Shown here: in pieces, positions 44,232 to 52,988 of the stretch
How the letters are laid out: each line of letters begins with the position of its first letter
Numbering within the stretch: the stretch's first letter is position 1
From: Cognatishimia coralii
GTDB lineage: Bacteria > Pseudomonadota > Alphaproteobacteria > Rhodobacterales > Rhodobacteraceae
Length of the DNA: 64,000 bases
NCBI RefSeq assembly: GCF_037478305.1
Contig: NZ_JBBGAZ010000003.1
Span: 221,371-285,370 of the forward strand
Reading direction: 5' to 3'
Notes under the pieces: generated by a model
The model's database searches: none
The model's input: only the letters and a program-made list of their open reading frames with translations
Told to the model about the DNA's origin: nothing
Program-made: the position numbers and the translations under genes

Positions 44232-45676
44232 CAGTTGCGCCGCAAGAGGCCGCGGGCATAGCTGATCACCAGCCCGAGGGTTGCCAGAACAACGACCAGC
44301 GCAAAGAGGCTCGCGAGCTGGCTTTGCAGTTGCCAGTACTCATAGTGCACCGCCCAGCGACGTGGGATCGAGGCTGCACCAGACCAGAGGAACATCAGGA
44401 CAAAACCTGCACCGCCGCCGATGTAGGCGCGCAGCAAGAGCTTATCGAGACCAGACATCGCCTCTTTGGTCTTGTCTTTGACCAGCCAAGCGGCAAAGCC
44501 AAAGGCCATCGCGACCTCACCCAGCAACAGATAGGTGTGGAAGTGACCCGGCACCCACATGGTGTTGTGAAGGATCTTATTGACCGCCACCATGCCGTCG
44601 ATGATCGCCGGAATAACGCCGATGCCCCAGCCCACGGTACCCAGCACTAAGAGCGCAATCGGAAGGTCCCATTTCAGGCCAGAGCCCTTGATATAGACCG
44701 CCAGCGAGAAGACCGTGACGCCCATCAAAGGCACACCGGAAGAATACGAGATGATCTGGCCAACAGCCATCGTCCAGGCCGGCATATTCACGTCTTGCAG
44801 CGTGTGGTGGAAATAAACCGCCTGCACAAAGACAACGACCGCGAACCAAGCGCCTACGAACAGACGTGTGGTCTTCCATTTGCGGCCTGTGTAGTCGGGC
44901 AGCAGCTCGTAAACCGCCGTGACAGCCATATAAATGGTGGCGTTGATAAAGACGTGACCAAAGAAATAGATCGCGTTCTTTGCAATCAGCGGATCGACCT
45001 CAAAACCTGGGAACAAGAGGTTGATGATGCTTGCCGCAATCACCGCCGCGCCAAAGACGATGCCGATGGTGTTGAACACCAGAACAGACGAAGCCGCGAT
45101 GATGGTCGGAGGAGGCACGTCCTCATCCGAGCCGCCAAAGAGGTAGGTCCAGCCAAGGCCGCGCAAGAGGCCTCCGTAACGGGTGATGATCTGGATGCCG
45201 AGCTCTAGGTAGTAGAGCAGGAAACCCACGCCGATAAAGAGATAGCCCAGGATAAAGGCCACGGCCGCACCTGCTTCCCATGCGCCACCAGACAAGGCGG
45301 GCAGCGGGTAAAGGAAGGTCCAGGCGCCGCCATATCCTCCGATAAAGATCGACCCGAGGATCAGAACAACGCCCAAAAGGAACAGACCCAAGAAGGCGAT
45401 ATAGATGCCAGTGCGTAAAGGCACGTGGCGCGCGGTGAAATACCACAGGATCGCAGCGCCCGAGAGGGCCGCCGATCCGACCATGCCGGCCCCATGAGCC
45501 GTCAGGAGTTGGTAAAAGATCGTCGGATCCAGATAGATCAGATCGCCCTGCGCCGCGCGCATGATCAGACCAAAGATCATCATCAAAAGGAACACGACAC
45601 CGCCCAAAAGCATGGTCAGCTTGATGACCCCTTCGCTTTCTGGACGCGCTACAGGTTCAGTCACTGCATCGCTCAT
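44231..45676 (-). CDS. norS: Heme-copper reductase subunit I, sNOR-type nitric oxide reductase candidate
   Basis: This 481-residue, about 12-helix subunit resembles B-family (ba3-like) heme-copper enzymes. Visible ligands: His61 (low-spin heme, LLTAHGAGM), His241 (CuB, YFFGHVFIN), His290-His291 (CuB, YFHHTL), His378 and His380 (hemes, VPGHFH). In ba3 oxidase the pattern GHPIVY gives Tyr four residues after the CuB His, cross-linked and needed for O2 reduction; here it is GHVFIN, with Asn245 in that place. That loss, the CuA-bearing partner and the NsrR regulator favour NO reduction to N2O over oxygen reduction. Automatic pipelines would likely call it a cbb3 oxidase. The sNOR assignment comes from known cluster order plus this residue, not an assay. 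Confidence 0.82.
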   Translation of the reverse strand: MSDAVTEPVARPESEGVIKLTMLLGGVVFLLMMIFGLIMRAAQGDLIYLDPTIFYQLLTAHGAGMVGSAALSGAAILWYFTARHVPLRTGIYIAFLGLFLLGVVLILGSIFIGGYGGAWTFLYPLPALSGGAWEAGAAVAFILGYLFIGVGFLLYYLELGIQIITRYGGLLRGLGWTYLFGGSDEDVPPPTIIAASSVLVFNTIGIVFGAAVIAASIINLLFPGFEVDPLIAKNAIYFFGHVFINATIYMAVTAVYELLPDYTGRKWKTTRLFVGAWFAVVVFVQAVYFHHTLQDVNMPAWTMAVGQIISYSSGVPLMGVTVFSLAVYIKGSGLKWDLPIALLVLGTVGWGIGVIPAIIDGMVAVNKILHNTMWVPGHFHTYLLLGEVAMAFGFAAWLVKDKTKEAMSGLDKLLLRAYIGGGAGFVLMFLWSGAASIPRRWAVHYEYWQLQSQLASLFALVVVLATLGLVISYARGLLRRN

Positions 45677-46179
45677 GAGCTGGCCTCCACTACGTCAAAT
45701 TCATAGGTCATGTCGTGGTGCGCGATGCCGCAGAACTCCATGCAGAGGATCTGATAGGTGCCCGGCTCATCGAACGTGTAGACAATCGAGTTGGTGTAAT
45801 TCGGCATCGCCTGAACCTGCACCAAGAGGCGCATTTCATCGTTGTAGATGCCGAGGCCGTGGTTCACGTCCTCAGAGGTGACGCGGAACTCGACTTGCTG
45901 GCCCAATGGGATTTCTGTGGTGTCGGTGTCCCACCACCATTGGCCCGAGGTAATATTGACGACCATTGCGTCTGCGCCGGGCGCAGAGTGTGGCCATTCA
46001 CGCAAGGACGCGATCGAGACCACCACCCCCACAATGACCATGCCCCAAAGGAATTTGACGCGGGTTTGATTAACATTTGGCGATGGCGCTGGCCCATCGA
46101 CGGCGAGAACAGCACGCAAGATAATGGCTAAAGTCCCCATCATCACCAGCAGCGTGATTAGTAAAATAGTGGCTTGCAT
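45673..46179 (-). CDS. norY: CuA-containing subunit II partner of NorS
   Basis: This 168-residue subunit has one N-terminal helix (about 3-25), a second helix near 43-57 and a periplasmic cupredoxin domain with a complete CuA site: His107 (SEDVNHGLGIY), Cys146, Cys150, His154 and Met157 (CMEFCGIAHHDM). It accepts electrons from cytochrome c. The ATG at 46179 is chosen because GAGG lies 5 bases upstream, and this gives the usual 168-residue length of ba3-type subunit II. It overlaps norS by ATGA and is first in the operon, divergent from the regulator gene. Confidence 0.88.
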   Translation of the reverse strand: MQATILLITLLVMMGTLAIILRAVLAVDGPAPSPNVNQTRVKFLWGMVIVGVVVSIASLREWPHSAPGADAMVVNITSGQWWWDTDTTEIPLGQQVEFRVTSEDVNHGLGIYNDEMRLLVQVQAMPNYTNSIVYTFDEPGTYQILCMEFCGIAHHDMTYEFDVVEASS

Positions 46180-46221
46180 GGCCCCCTCTTTCATAAGTGT
46201 GAGCAGGCCTCTTTCATATAA

Positions 46222-46240
46222 TTGGTATTTTTAATGTCAA
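46222..46240. promoter_or_regulatory. Candidate NsrR operator in the norY-nsrR divergent promoter region
   Basis: TTGGTATTTTTAATGTCAA is a 19-bp imperfect inverted repeat centred on 46231, with only the G-T and T-G pairs at positions 4 and 5 off symmetry. It lies 43 bases upstream of norY and 49 upstream of the Rrf2 gene. The core is shared with 41813-41829. Confidence 0.62.
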
Positions 46241-46288
46241 TTTAAATTTGCACTTGGAATGCGGATTAATTTGACCTAGGTTTAGCTC

Positions 46289-46756
46289 ATGCAGCTTTCA
46301 AAGTTTTCAGATTACGCGCTTCGGGTGATCGTTCACCTCGCCGCCTCCCCGGATCGTTTGATGTCCACGCGTCAGATCGCCGAGATCCATGACGCAAAGT
46401 ATAACCACATGGCTAAGGTCACTGGCTGGCTTGTGTCCGAAGGCTATGCCGAATCCTTGCGCGGGCGTGGCGGCGGTTTGCGCCTGTCCAAAGAGCCCTC
46501 CCAGATCAGCCTTGGGGCCCTGTTGCGCCAGCTCGAAGAAGACAAGCCCATGGTGGAATGTCTGGGCGCGGATGGCGGCTCGTGCCGCTTGTCTCCGTCT
46601 TGCGGGCTGTCCGTGGCGCTCCAAAACGCGCAAGAAGCGTTTTTTCAGACGTTGGATCCAACAACCGTCGCGGATGTCATCACCTTGTCGCCCGGAATGG
46701 CGAACCTTCTAAATTTCCTGAACGACGAACCACTTAGGCCCGCCTCGAGTTCATAA
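46289..46756 (+). CDS. nsrR: Rrf2-family NO-sensing regulator, NsrR-like
   Basis: This 155-residue regulator has an N-terminal winged helix (FSDYALRVIVHLAAS, STRQIAEIHDAKYNHMAKV, GRGGGLRLSK) and the iron-sulfur ligand cluster Cys91-x7-Cys99-x5-Cys105 in VECLGADGGSC..SPSC. The LRGRGGG wing and these cysteines are typical of NsrR, whose [Fe-S] cluster reacts with NO to release repression. It is transcribed divergently from the norYS operon with a symmetric operator between. IscR is less likely because cysteine spacing and context do not match. Confidence 0.9.
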   Translation: MQLSKFSDYALRVIVHLAASPDRLMSTRQIAEIHDAKYNHMAKVTGWLVSEGYAESLRGRGGGLRLSKEPSQISLGALLRQLEEDKPMVECLGADGGSCRLSPSCGLSVALQNAQEAFFQTLDPTTVADVITLSPGMANLLNFLNDEPLRPASSS

Positions 46757-46768
46757 ATACTGACAGAA

Positions 46769-46798
46769 AAAGGGCCGCTCGTTGCAGAGCGGCCCTTT
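46769..46798. terminator. Strong bidirectional terminator between nsrR and the TRAP operon
   Basis: A perfect 12-bp stem AAAGGGCCGCTC/GAGCGGCCCTTT with a 6-base loop separates the nsrR gene from the convergent TRAP operon. A-rich bases precede and T-rich bases end it, so it could serve both directions. Confidence 0.88.
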
Positions 46799-46828
46799 AG
46801 CGTTGGCAACGACAAAATGCCGTTGGGT

Positions 46829-48130
46829 CTATTTCATTTGCTCGGGAAGGAAGAGAGCAATCTGAGGAAAGAGCACCAACAGCAGCAAGCAAGCAGCCAT
46901 GGCCAACCAGAACGGGAAAACCCCGCGGAAAATCGTGGACATCGGAACGTCTGCGGCGACGCCTTTCACCACAAAGACGTTGATGCCAACAGGCGGTGTG
47001 ATGAGACCCATCTCGATCACGATCACTGCGATCACGCCAAACCAGATTGGGTCAAAACCCAAGCCCGTGATGATCGGGAAGACCACCGGAAGCGTCACAA
47101 CCAACATCGCCAGACCATCAAAGAACATACCAAGGATGATATAGGCGATCAGGATCAGCAGCAGCGTGCCGTATTTGCCCAGACCCAAAGACTCAAGCCC
47201 ATTGGCCAGCGTTTCAGGGATATGGGTCAGCGCCAAGAACGGGCCAAAGACATGCGCGCCGATGATGATCAAATAGAGCATCGCCGTCATCGTCACGGTC
47301 TCGATCAGAATGTCGGGGAAGTGCCCGAATTTCAGCTTGCCCGTGACCAAGGCCAGCACAGTCACCATGAAGGCCCCCACGCCCGCGGCTTCTACAGGCG
47401 TAAAGACACCAAGATAGATGCCGCCGATAGACACCAGGATCACCGAGATCAGCGGCAGCGCGCTGACAGATGCGCCCAGCTTTTCGGCCATTGATGTGAT
47501 CGGACCCGCGGGGCCTTCATCTGGCTTAAAGAGCGTGATGCCGATGATCACCAGAACAAAAAGCGCCGACAACAGCAGACCCGGGACGATGCCCGCGATG
47601 AAGAGCTTGCCGATACTTTCCTCTGTCAGGATCGCATAAAGCACAAAGCCCGTGGACGGCGGGATCAGGATCCCCAACGTACCACCTGCGGCCACAGAGC
47701 CAGTTGCCAGACCGTCAGAATAGTTGAACCGCTTCATTTCTGGCAGAGCCACCTTGCCGATGGTCACAGCCGTCGCAACGGAAGAGCCACTGACCGCCGC
47801 AAAAGCTGCGCAGCCCATGACGGTCGAGGACGCGAGCCCGCCGCGGAAGCGTCCGACCCAAGCGTGTGCGGCCTCATAAAGGCGCTGCGAATAGCCTGCA
47901 GCCCCAGCCACATTGCCCATCAGAACGAACAGTGGAATGACCGACAGGCCGTAGGAGGTTACGGAAGAATAGGTTTCTGAGGACATGGTCGCGATCGCTG
48001 CACGCGAGCCGTCCATGACCCAGATCCCGCCCATACCGATGGCCAAAAGCGCCATGCCGACCGGAAGGCGGATCAACAGCCCGACAAAAAGGGCCGCAAT
48101 GCCGAGGACGCCAATTAAAGTCTCACTCAT
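46829..48130 (-). CDS. dctM: TRAP transporter large permease (DctM)
   Basis: This 433-residue, about 12-helix permease has the standard DctM size and the motifs LPVGMALLAIGMGG, VIPLFVLMGNVAG, ATGSVAAGGTLGILIPPST and GLITPPVGINVFVVKG. The start at 48130 gives the usual N-terminus and overlaps the dctQ end by 8 bases; the frame upstream lies inside dctQ. With the small permease and binding protein upstream it forms a complete importer linked to catabolic genes. Confidence 0.95.
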   Translation of the reverse strand: MSETLIGVLGIAALFVGLLIRLPVGMALLAIGMGGIWVMDGSRAAIATMSSETYSSVTSYGLSVIPLFVLMGNVAGAAGYSQRLYEAAHAWVGRFRGGLASSTVMGCAAFAAVSGSSVATAVTIGKVALPEMKRFNYSDGLATGSVAAGGTLGILIPPSTGFVLYAILTEESIGKLFIAGIVPGLLLSALFVLVIIGITLFKPDEGPAGPITSMAEKLGASVSALPLISVILVSIGGIYLGVFTPVEAAGVGAFMVTVLALVTGKLKFGHFPDILIETVTMTAMLYLIIIGAHVFGPFLALTHIPETLANGLESLGLGKYGTLLLILIAYIILGMFFDGLAMLVVTLPVVFPIITGLGFDPIWFGVIAVIVIEMGLITPPVGINVFVVKGVAADVPMSTIFRGVFPFWLAMAACLLLLVLFPQIALFLPEQMK

Positions 48131-48635
48131 ATCCACGAACTCCATGGCGAATTTGAGAAATGATCTTAAGGACCAAGACACAGGCAAACAGCCCCATGCC
48201 CGCCGTGATCGCGCCGTAGGCAATCCAGACCGGGATCTCGATCATATTGGTGACGTCTTCGTACTCATAGGCATCTAGGGCCTTGTCCCAGGCTTTTTGC
48301 ACCAGGAGGTAAAGAACAAAGACACCGATGCTGCGCGACACGAGATCACAAAAGAAACGGCCTGCGTCGCCGAGCATATTGTCGAAGATATCAACCCGAA
48401 TGTGTTGCCCTTTGAGGGACGTATAGGGGATGGCCAGCATAACAACGACGGCCATTCCAATCTCGACCAGCTCCTGGTTGCCCAAGATCGGCTGGTTGAG
48501 AACATAGCGAAAGAACACGGCCACCGAGACAAGGATCATGATCGCAAAGAGCACGATGCCGCCAAGCAGGGCCGCGAAGCGGAAAACGCGCTCAAGGGTT
48601 CCCCCTTGAGCGCCGAGTTGTTCGGAAGCCGACAT
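48123..48635 (-). CDS. dctQ: TRAP transporter small permease (DctQ)
   Basis: This 170-residue four-helix protein has the DctQ features: FFRYVLNQPILGNQELVEIGMAVVVMLAIPYTSLKGQHIRVDI in the middle, and WIAYGAITAGMGLFACVLVL at the C-terminus. It forms the membrane pair with DctM. It lies 5 bases after the binding-protein stop. Confidence 0.94.
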   Translation of the reverse strand: MSASEQLGAQGGTLERVFRFAALLGGIVLFAIMILVSVAVFFRYVLNQPILGNQELVEIGMAVVVMLAIPYTSLKGQHIRVDIFDNMLGDAGRFFCDLVSRSIGVFVLYLLVQKAWDKALDAYEYEDVTNMIEIPVWIAYGAITAGMGLFACVLVLKIISQIRHGVRGYE

Positions 48636-48640
48636 ATGTC

Positions 48641-49630
48641 TTACTTCTTCAGAGCTGCGGACCAGGCGGCTGCGTTGATGCCGTCTGCTTCCAGTTCTGC
48701 GGTCACTTCACCGGCTAGTACGGAGGAGGCTGAGTTGAATTCCGCTGCGGCATCTGCAGAAAGGGTGATCACTTCGCCACCAGCGTCTTTCCAAGCTGCC
48801 AGAGCTTTGGTCGCGGCGTTGTCCATGGTGACACGGCCACCTTCAGACATTGCTGCGCCGGTCATGCCCTCGAGTTTCGCTTGGGTGTCCGCGTCCAGAT
48901 CGTTCCAGCTGTCGCGGTTCATCACGAGCATGAACATAGAGTTGGTCGCATTCATGCCGGTGGTCACATATTTAGTAACTTCACCCAGCTTGAAGCTGTG
49001 CAGAACAGAAGTGTCCACCAGAACGCCGTCGATCACGCCGGTTTCCATAGAAGTGTAAACCTGCGTGATTGGCATGGAGACCGGGGTTGCACCCCATGCT
49101 TCAATCACACGACCGGTGTTCTTGGACGGAACGCGGATTTTCAGACCTGCCAGATCAGACAAGGAGTTCACTGGCTTTTCTGCCATCAGCAGAGCTGCTT
49201 CTTGAGAGTTCCAAAGACCCAGCAGCTTGGTGCGGCGGAATTCTTTGTCCAGCATGTCGATGTTTTCCCAAACCGCTTGGGTTGGGGTGTCAAAACCGGT
49301 GACCATGCCAGGGAGTTCAGCCATCAGAGTTTGTTTGAACTGGGACGCAGTGTAGCCAGGCAGCGCGTATACGATGTCCGCAACACCGTCGATGGCGCGG
49401 TCGTACTGCTTAACTGGACCAGCGCCCAATTCGCCGCCCGGATAGACGCGGATGGTTGTCTCGCCGCCGGTCGCTGCAGAAATCTGCTCGGCCAGTGGCA
49501 GGAACATCTCATTATGCAGGTGATACTTTGGCGACGCGAAGTGCGCCAGCTTCAACTCATCTGCCTGTGCAGTGACTGCAAAAGTCGCAAGGGCTGCTGC
49601 ACCTGCGAGGGTTTTCATGAAAATAGACAT
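48641..49630 (-). CDS. dctP: TRAP transporter periplasmic binding protein (DctP)
   Basis: This 329-residue periplasmic receptor has a signal peptide (about residues 1-23, LAGAAALATFAVTAQA). The mature domain includes LKLAHFASPKYHLHNEMF and the hinge-strand LAGLKIRVPSKNTGRVIEAWGATPVSMPITQVYTSMETGVIDG, where the conserved Arg binds the substrate carboxylate. GGAGGAG precedes the chosen ATG by 8 bases. The ligand is probably a carboxylate used by the downstream-oxidising enzymes encoded 30 bases upstream. Confidence 0.93.
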   Translation of the reverse strand: MSIFMKTLAGAAALATFAVTAQADELKLAHFASPKYHLHNEMFLPLAEQISAATGGETTIRVYPGGELGAGPVKQYDRAIDGVADIVYALPGYTASQFKQTLMAELPGMVTGFDTPTQAVWENIDMLDKEFRRTKLLGLWNSQEAALLMAEKPVNSLSDLAGLKIRVPSKNTGRVIEAWGATPVSMPITQVYTSMETGVIDGVLVDTSVLHSFKLGEVTKYVTTGMNATNSMFMLVMNRDSWNDLDADTQAKLEGMTGAAMSEGGRVTMDNAATKALAAWKDAGGEVITLSADAAAEFNSASSVLAGEVTAELEADGINAAAWSAALKK

Positions 49631-49659
49631 TGGATTAACTCCTCCACTCAAAGTCTAAG

Positions 49660-51390
49660 CTAGTGAACCGCAGTGGGTTCGATTGCGATGTTGAACAGGA
49701 CCTGTCGCTTTTCCTCGGTGGCGACTTTGATGGCCCGTTCCAGAGCCGCCGGCAACTCAGAGCCGGTGGTGACTGTTTCGGTGTAAGCGCGGCTGGCGCT
49801 TGCGGTTTGGGTAAAGTCAGGGCTTGGCTTGAGCGACGTCAGCGGAACCTCGTTGGATTTCGCCGCAAGACCGCCTTTGTAGAGCACTTGAACAGAGTGA
49901 CGCACCGCACCCCATTCCTCATTATTCAGCACCAGAATGATCAAGGGCAGCTCAAGTGCCTCAAGCACTTGGTGACACACTGTAGGATTGGCGAACATGT
50001 AGCTGCCGTCACCCACGGTGGCAAAAACCAGACGGTCCCGATCCGCCAGCTGCGCACCAATTGCGGCCGGTACACCCCAGCCCAGCCCCCCAGAATGCGG
50101 CTCCTGGAAATAGCCTTGGTGTTGGTTCAGGTTCAGAGGCTCCAGCGGGCAGCCGAGCTCGTGATAGACACTCGCCTTTTTGCCAGAGGCGCGGATGGCC
50201 TGACCCAGACATAGGCTGACCCATTCTTTGGTCATCGGGCCGCGCTCGCCCTTGCGTGCCTCTTCAAAAACCATGCCCTGACGCGCTTTGCTGATCGCCG
50301 CGATTTTCTTGCGACGTTCATCCAATGCGGCTTCGTCGCGCGGCAGGTCTTTCATCGCCTCGGCCAAGGCAAAGATCGTATCGGCGGTTTCACCTACGAC
50401 GGTAACGTCCGCCTTGAAGTTGCGCACAGGCGTACCTGTGAACAAAGGATCCGGTCCCATTTGGATCACTTTGACATCATCGCGCAGGGTGACCTTGTCA
50501 GGGAACCAAGGTGCGAGGCTGTTGATCACCAGCACCACATCTGCCTCAGCCAATAGCGCTTCGGGCGCCCAGCCGGTCTGCATCGGGTGGTCCAGTGGAA
50601 TAGAGATCTGGTTCGCCCAATAGTGGTTCAACGGCAGCGCCCAGTCGGTGACAAAGTCGCTGAGGGCGTCGAACCCTTCTTGGGTGCCAGCGCCGCGCTG
50701 ACTGATGATCAGCGGATTTTTCGCGCCTGCCAGCAGTTCAGCGGCACGCGCCAGAGACGCGCGATCCGGTGCTGCGATCACAGGGGCCATGATAGACGGC
50801 TGATCCAGCCCATCCGGTGGCGTCTGCTCACACAGCACCTCACGCGGGAGACTCATATAGATCGGGCCTTTGGGCGTCGAATTCGAGATCGCCCAACCGC
50901 GGTCAAAGAGGTCAGAGATTTGCTCTGGGAACTTCAGTTCATATTCCCACTTCGCGACTTCCCGCACTAGCGCGGTCTGGTCATACATTTCCTGACCCCA
51001 GCCGATCGGCACAGTGCGTGCGCCAAAGCGGTCTTTCTCCATCACGGGCGTGCGGCCAGACATCAACAGCATCGGAATATGATCGCAGGACGCATTGATC
51101 ACGCCGGTTGCGCCGTTGGACAGACCCACATTGGTGTGCAGCATCACGGCCTGGATTTTGCCAGAGATCTGGTAGTAGCCATGCGCCATACCGACGGCCA
51201 CCATCTCATGCGGGACAGTGATCGGGGTCGGCAGATCGATGCCTTTTTGGTTGGCTTCGATCAGACCCTCGATGATCGGCGGGAAGTCGGTGCCGGAGTT
51301 GGTAAACACATACTCAATCCCCAAGGCCTTCATCTTGCCGAAGATCGCGCCACCTGCGGTGACTGTCTCTTTTGTCATGTCCTTCGCCAT
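49660..51390 (-). CDS. ThDP-dependent 2-oxoacid decarboxylase-like enzyme (benzoylformate decarboxylase/acetolactate synthase family)
   Basis: This 576-residue enzyme has the three-domain ThDP architecture. The N-terminal domain holds VPHEMVAVGMAHGYYQ with the catalytic Glu, and the C-terminal domain has VGDGSYMFANPTVCHQVLEALELPLIILVLNNEEWGAV, the ThDP GDGS..NN motif. The family includes benzoylformate decarboxylase, acetolactate synthase and related enzymes. Pairing with an aromatic-type aldehyde dehydrogenase and a TRAP importer suggests decarboxylation of an imported 2-oxoacid to an aldehyde. Exact substrate is unknown. GAGG 6 bases before the ATG at 51390 sets the start. Confidence 0.85.
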   Translation of the reverse strand: MAKDMTKETVTAGGAIFGKMKALGIEYVFTNSGTDFPPIIEGLIEANQKGIDLPTPITVPHEMVAVGMAHGYYQISGKIQAVMLHTNVGLSNGATGVINASCDHIPMLLMSGRTPVMEKDRFGARTVPIGWGQEMYDQTALVREVAKWEYELKFPEQISDLFDRGWAISNSTPKGPIYMSLPREVLCEQTPPDGLDQPSIMAPVIAAPDRASLARAAELLAGAKNPLIISQRGAGTQEGFDALSDFVTDWALPLNHYWANQISIPLDHPMQTGWAPEALLAEADVVLVINSLAPWFPDKVTLRDDVKVIQMGPDPLFTGTPVRNFKADVTVVGETADTIFALAEAMKDLPRDEAALDERRKKIAAISKARQGMVFEEARKGERGPMTKEWVSLCLGQAIRASGKKASVYHELGCPLEPLNLNQHQGYFQEPHSGGLGWGVPAAIGAQLADRDRLVFATVGDGSYMFANPTVCHQVLEALELPLIILVLNNEEWGAVRHSVQVLYKGGLAAKSNEVPLTSLKPSPDFTQTASASRAYTETVTTGSELPAALERAIKVATEEKRQVLFNIAIEPTAVH

Positions 51391-51398
51391 AATGGACC

Positions 51399-52859
51399 TC
51401 AAATTGGGTAGTGTTGATCAGCGTCTTCGATTGTGATCCAGCGCAACTCGGTGAAGGCATCGATCCCTGCGGTACCACCAAAGCGGCCATAGCCAGACGC
51501 CTTCACGCCACCGAATGGCATCTGCGCTTCATCCGCAACAGTCGGGCCGTTCACATGCGCGATCCCGGTTTTCAGCTGACGGGCAATGTTAAAGGCACGA
51601 CGGGTGTTGCGGCCATGCACTGCCGCGGTCAGGCCGTATTCTGTGTCATTGGCAATCCGGATTGCGTCTTGGGTGTCTTTCGCGCGGATAACCGTGGTCA
51701 CTGGACCAAAGCTCTCTGCCGCGTAGATATCCATCTCGGGTGTCACACCGTCCACGATGGTTGGCGCCATGATCGAGCCGCTCTCTGGCACTCCACCGGT
51801 AACAACGGTTGCGCCTTTGGAAACTGCATCTTCAATCAATGACTTCACATGATGAATGGTATCGATATCGACGACCGAAGCAATGTGGACTTGTTCAGTC
51901 GGGTCACCCACAACCATGCTCTCTGCTTTCGCTTTGAAAGCGGCAACAAATTCCTCGGCGATTTCAGGTACCAGAACGACTTTCTCGGTCGACATGCAGA
52001 TCTGACCCTGGTTCATGAAGGCCCCAAAGTTGGCCGCGTTCACAGCGCCGCCAATGTCGGCATCGTCCAGAACAATCAGCGGCGCTTTGCCACCCAGTTC
52101 CAGCAGGCAAGGCTTCAGATGTTTCGCCGCACGTTCCGCAATGATCTGACCCACGCGGGTAGAGCCCGTAAAGTTGATCCGACGTGTCAGCGGATGATCG
52201 ATCAGAGCGTTCACGACCTCTGGACCGTCTTCTGCTGCGTGAGAGATGATATTGAGCACACCCTTGGGCAGCCCCCCTTCCACCATTGCATCGCCGATCA
52301 AACGATGCAGGCCCGGGCATTTCTCGGACGCTTTCATCACGACTGTATTGCCGCAGGCAATCGCCATGGCGAAACAACGCACACCCAGAATAACCGGCGC
52401 ATTCCAAGGGGCCATGCCCACAAGCACACCAATCGGTTCACGGATCGCCATCGAGAGGCAGCCCGGTTTGTCCGACGGAATAATCTCGCCTTTGATCTGG
52501 GTCGTCATCGCAGCGGCTTCGCGCATAATGCGGGAGGCCAGCATGACGTTGAATCCAATCCAGCCCGCAGTGCCGCCCGTCTCTGCAGCGCCAAGGGCCG
52601 CAATATCACTCGAGCGTGCCTCAAGCGCATCCGCGCAGGCGTTCAAAATCGACCGGCGCGTATTTGGACCAGTCACTGACCAAGTCTCAAACGCGGCATC
52701 CGCGGCCATAACCGCGCGATCGACATCGCCAGCTTTCCCCGCAGCCGCGATGGTCACGACCTCTCCGGTCACCGGAGACCTGCGCTCGAAAGTCGATCCC
52801 GACTCAGACGCAACCGATTCACCGTCAATCAGGTGATCCACATTAAGAACTTTGGTCAT
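51399..52859 (-). CDS. NAD-dependent aldehyde dehydrogenase (salicylaldehyde/benzaldehyde-type)
   Basis: This 486-residue aldehyde dehydrogenase has the catalytic Cys in GAFMNQGQICMSTEKVVL, Glu in PCLLELGGKAPLIVLDDAD, and NAD-binding VGMAPWNAPVILGVRCFAMAIACGN and FTGSTRVGQ. The C-terminal QMPFGGVKASGYGRFGG is conserved. It looks closest to the salicylaldehyde/benzaldehyde (DoxF-type) branch. AGGAGG lies 4 bases before the ATG. It should oxidise the aldehyde made by the adjacent ThDP enzyme; a semialdehyde is also possible. An inverted repeat 10 bases upstream is probably the IclR site. Confidence 0.9.
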   Translation of the reverse strand: MTKVLNVDHLIDGESVASESGSTFERRSPVTGEVVTIAAAGKAGDVDRAVMAADAAFETWSVTGPNTRRSILNACADALEARSSDIAALGAAETGGTAGWIGFNVMLASRIMREAAAMTTQIKGEIIPSDKPGCLSMAIREPIGVLVGMAPWNAPVILGVRCFAMAIACGNTVVMKASEKCPGLHRLIGDAMVEGGLPKGVLNIISHAAEDGPEVVNALIDHPLTRRINFTGSTRVGQIIAERAAKHLKPCLLELGGKAPLIVLDDADIGGAVNAANFGAFMNQGQICMSTEKVVLVPEIAEEFVAAFKAKAESMVVGDPTEQVHIASVVDIDTIHHVKSLIEDAVSKGATVVTGGVPESGSIMAPTIVDGVTPEMDIYAAESFGPVTTVIRAKDTQDAIRIANDTEYGLTAAVHGRNTRRAFNIARQLKTGIAHVNGPTVADEAQMPFGGVKASGYGRFGGTAGIDAFTELRWITIEDADQHYPI

Positions 52860-52869
52860 TTTTCCTCCT

Positions 52870-52888
52870 AATCTCATTTTGTGAGATT
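52870..52888. promoter_or_regulatory. Candidate IclR operator overlapping the aldehyde dehydrogenase leader
   Basis: The inverted repeat AATCTCA-N5-TGAGATT lies immediately upstream of the aldehyde dehydrogenase ribosome site in the region divergent from the IclR gene. IclR-family regulators bind such palindromes. As RNA it could also form a hairpin. Confidence 0.6.
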
Positions 52889-52988
52889 GATATATCATTA
52901 ATTGAGTTTTTGTGCTTTCGTCAAGCGATGATTGTCGGGACAAACTTTGAAGCCCGTTGTATGAAGCCAAAGAGAGAGGGTCACAGAG

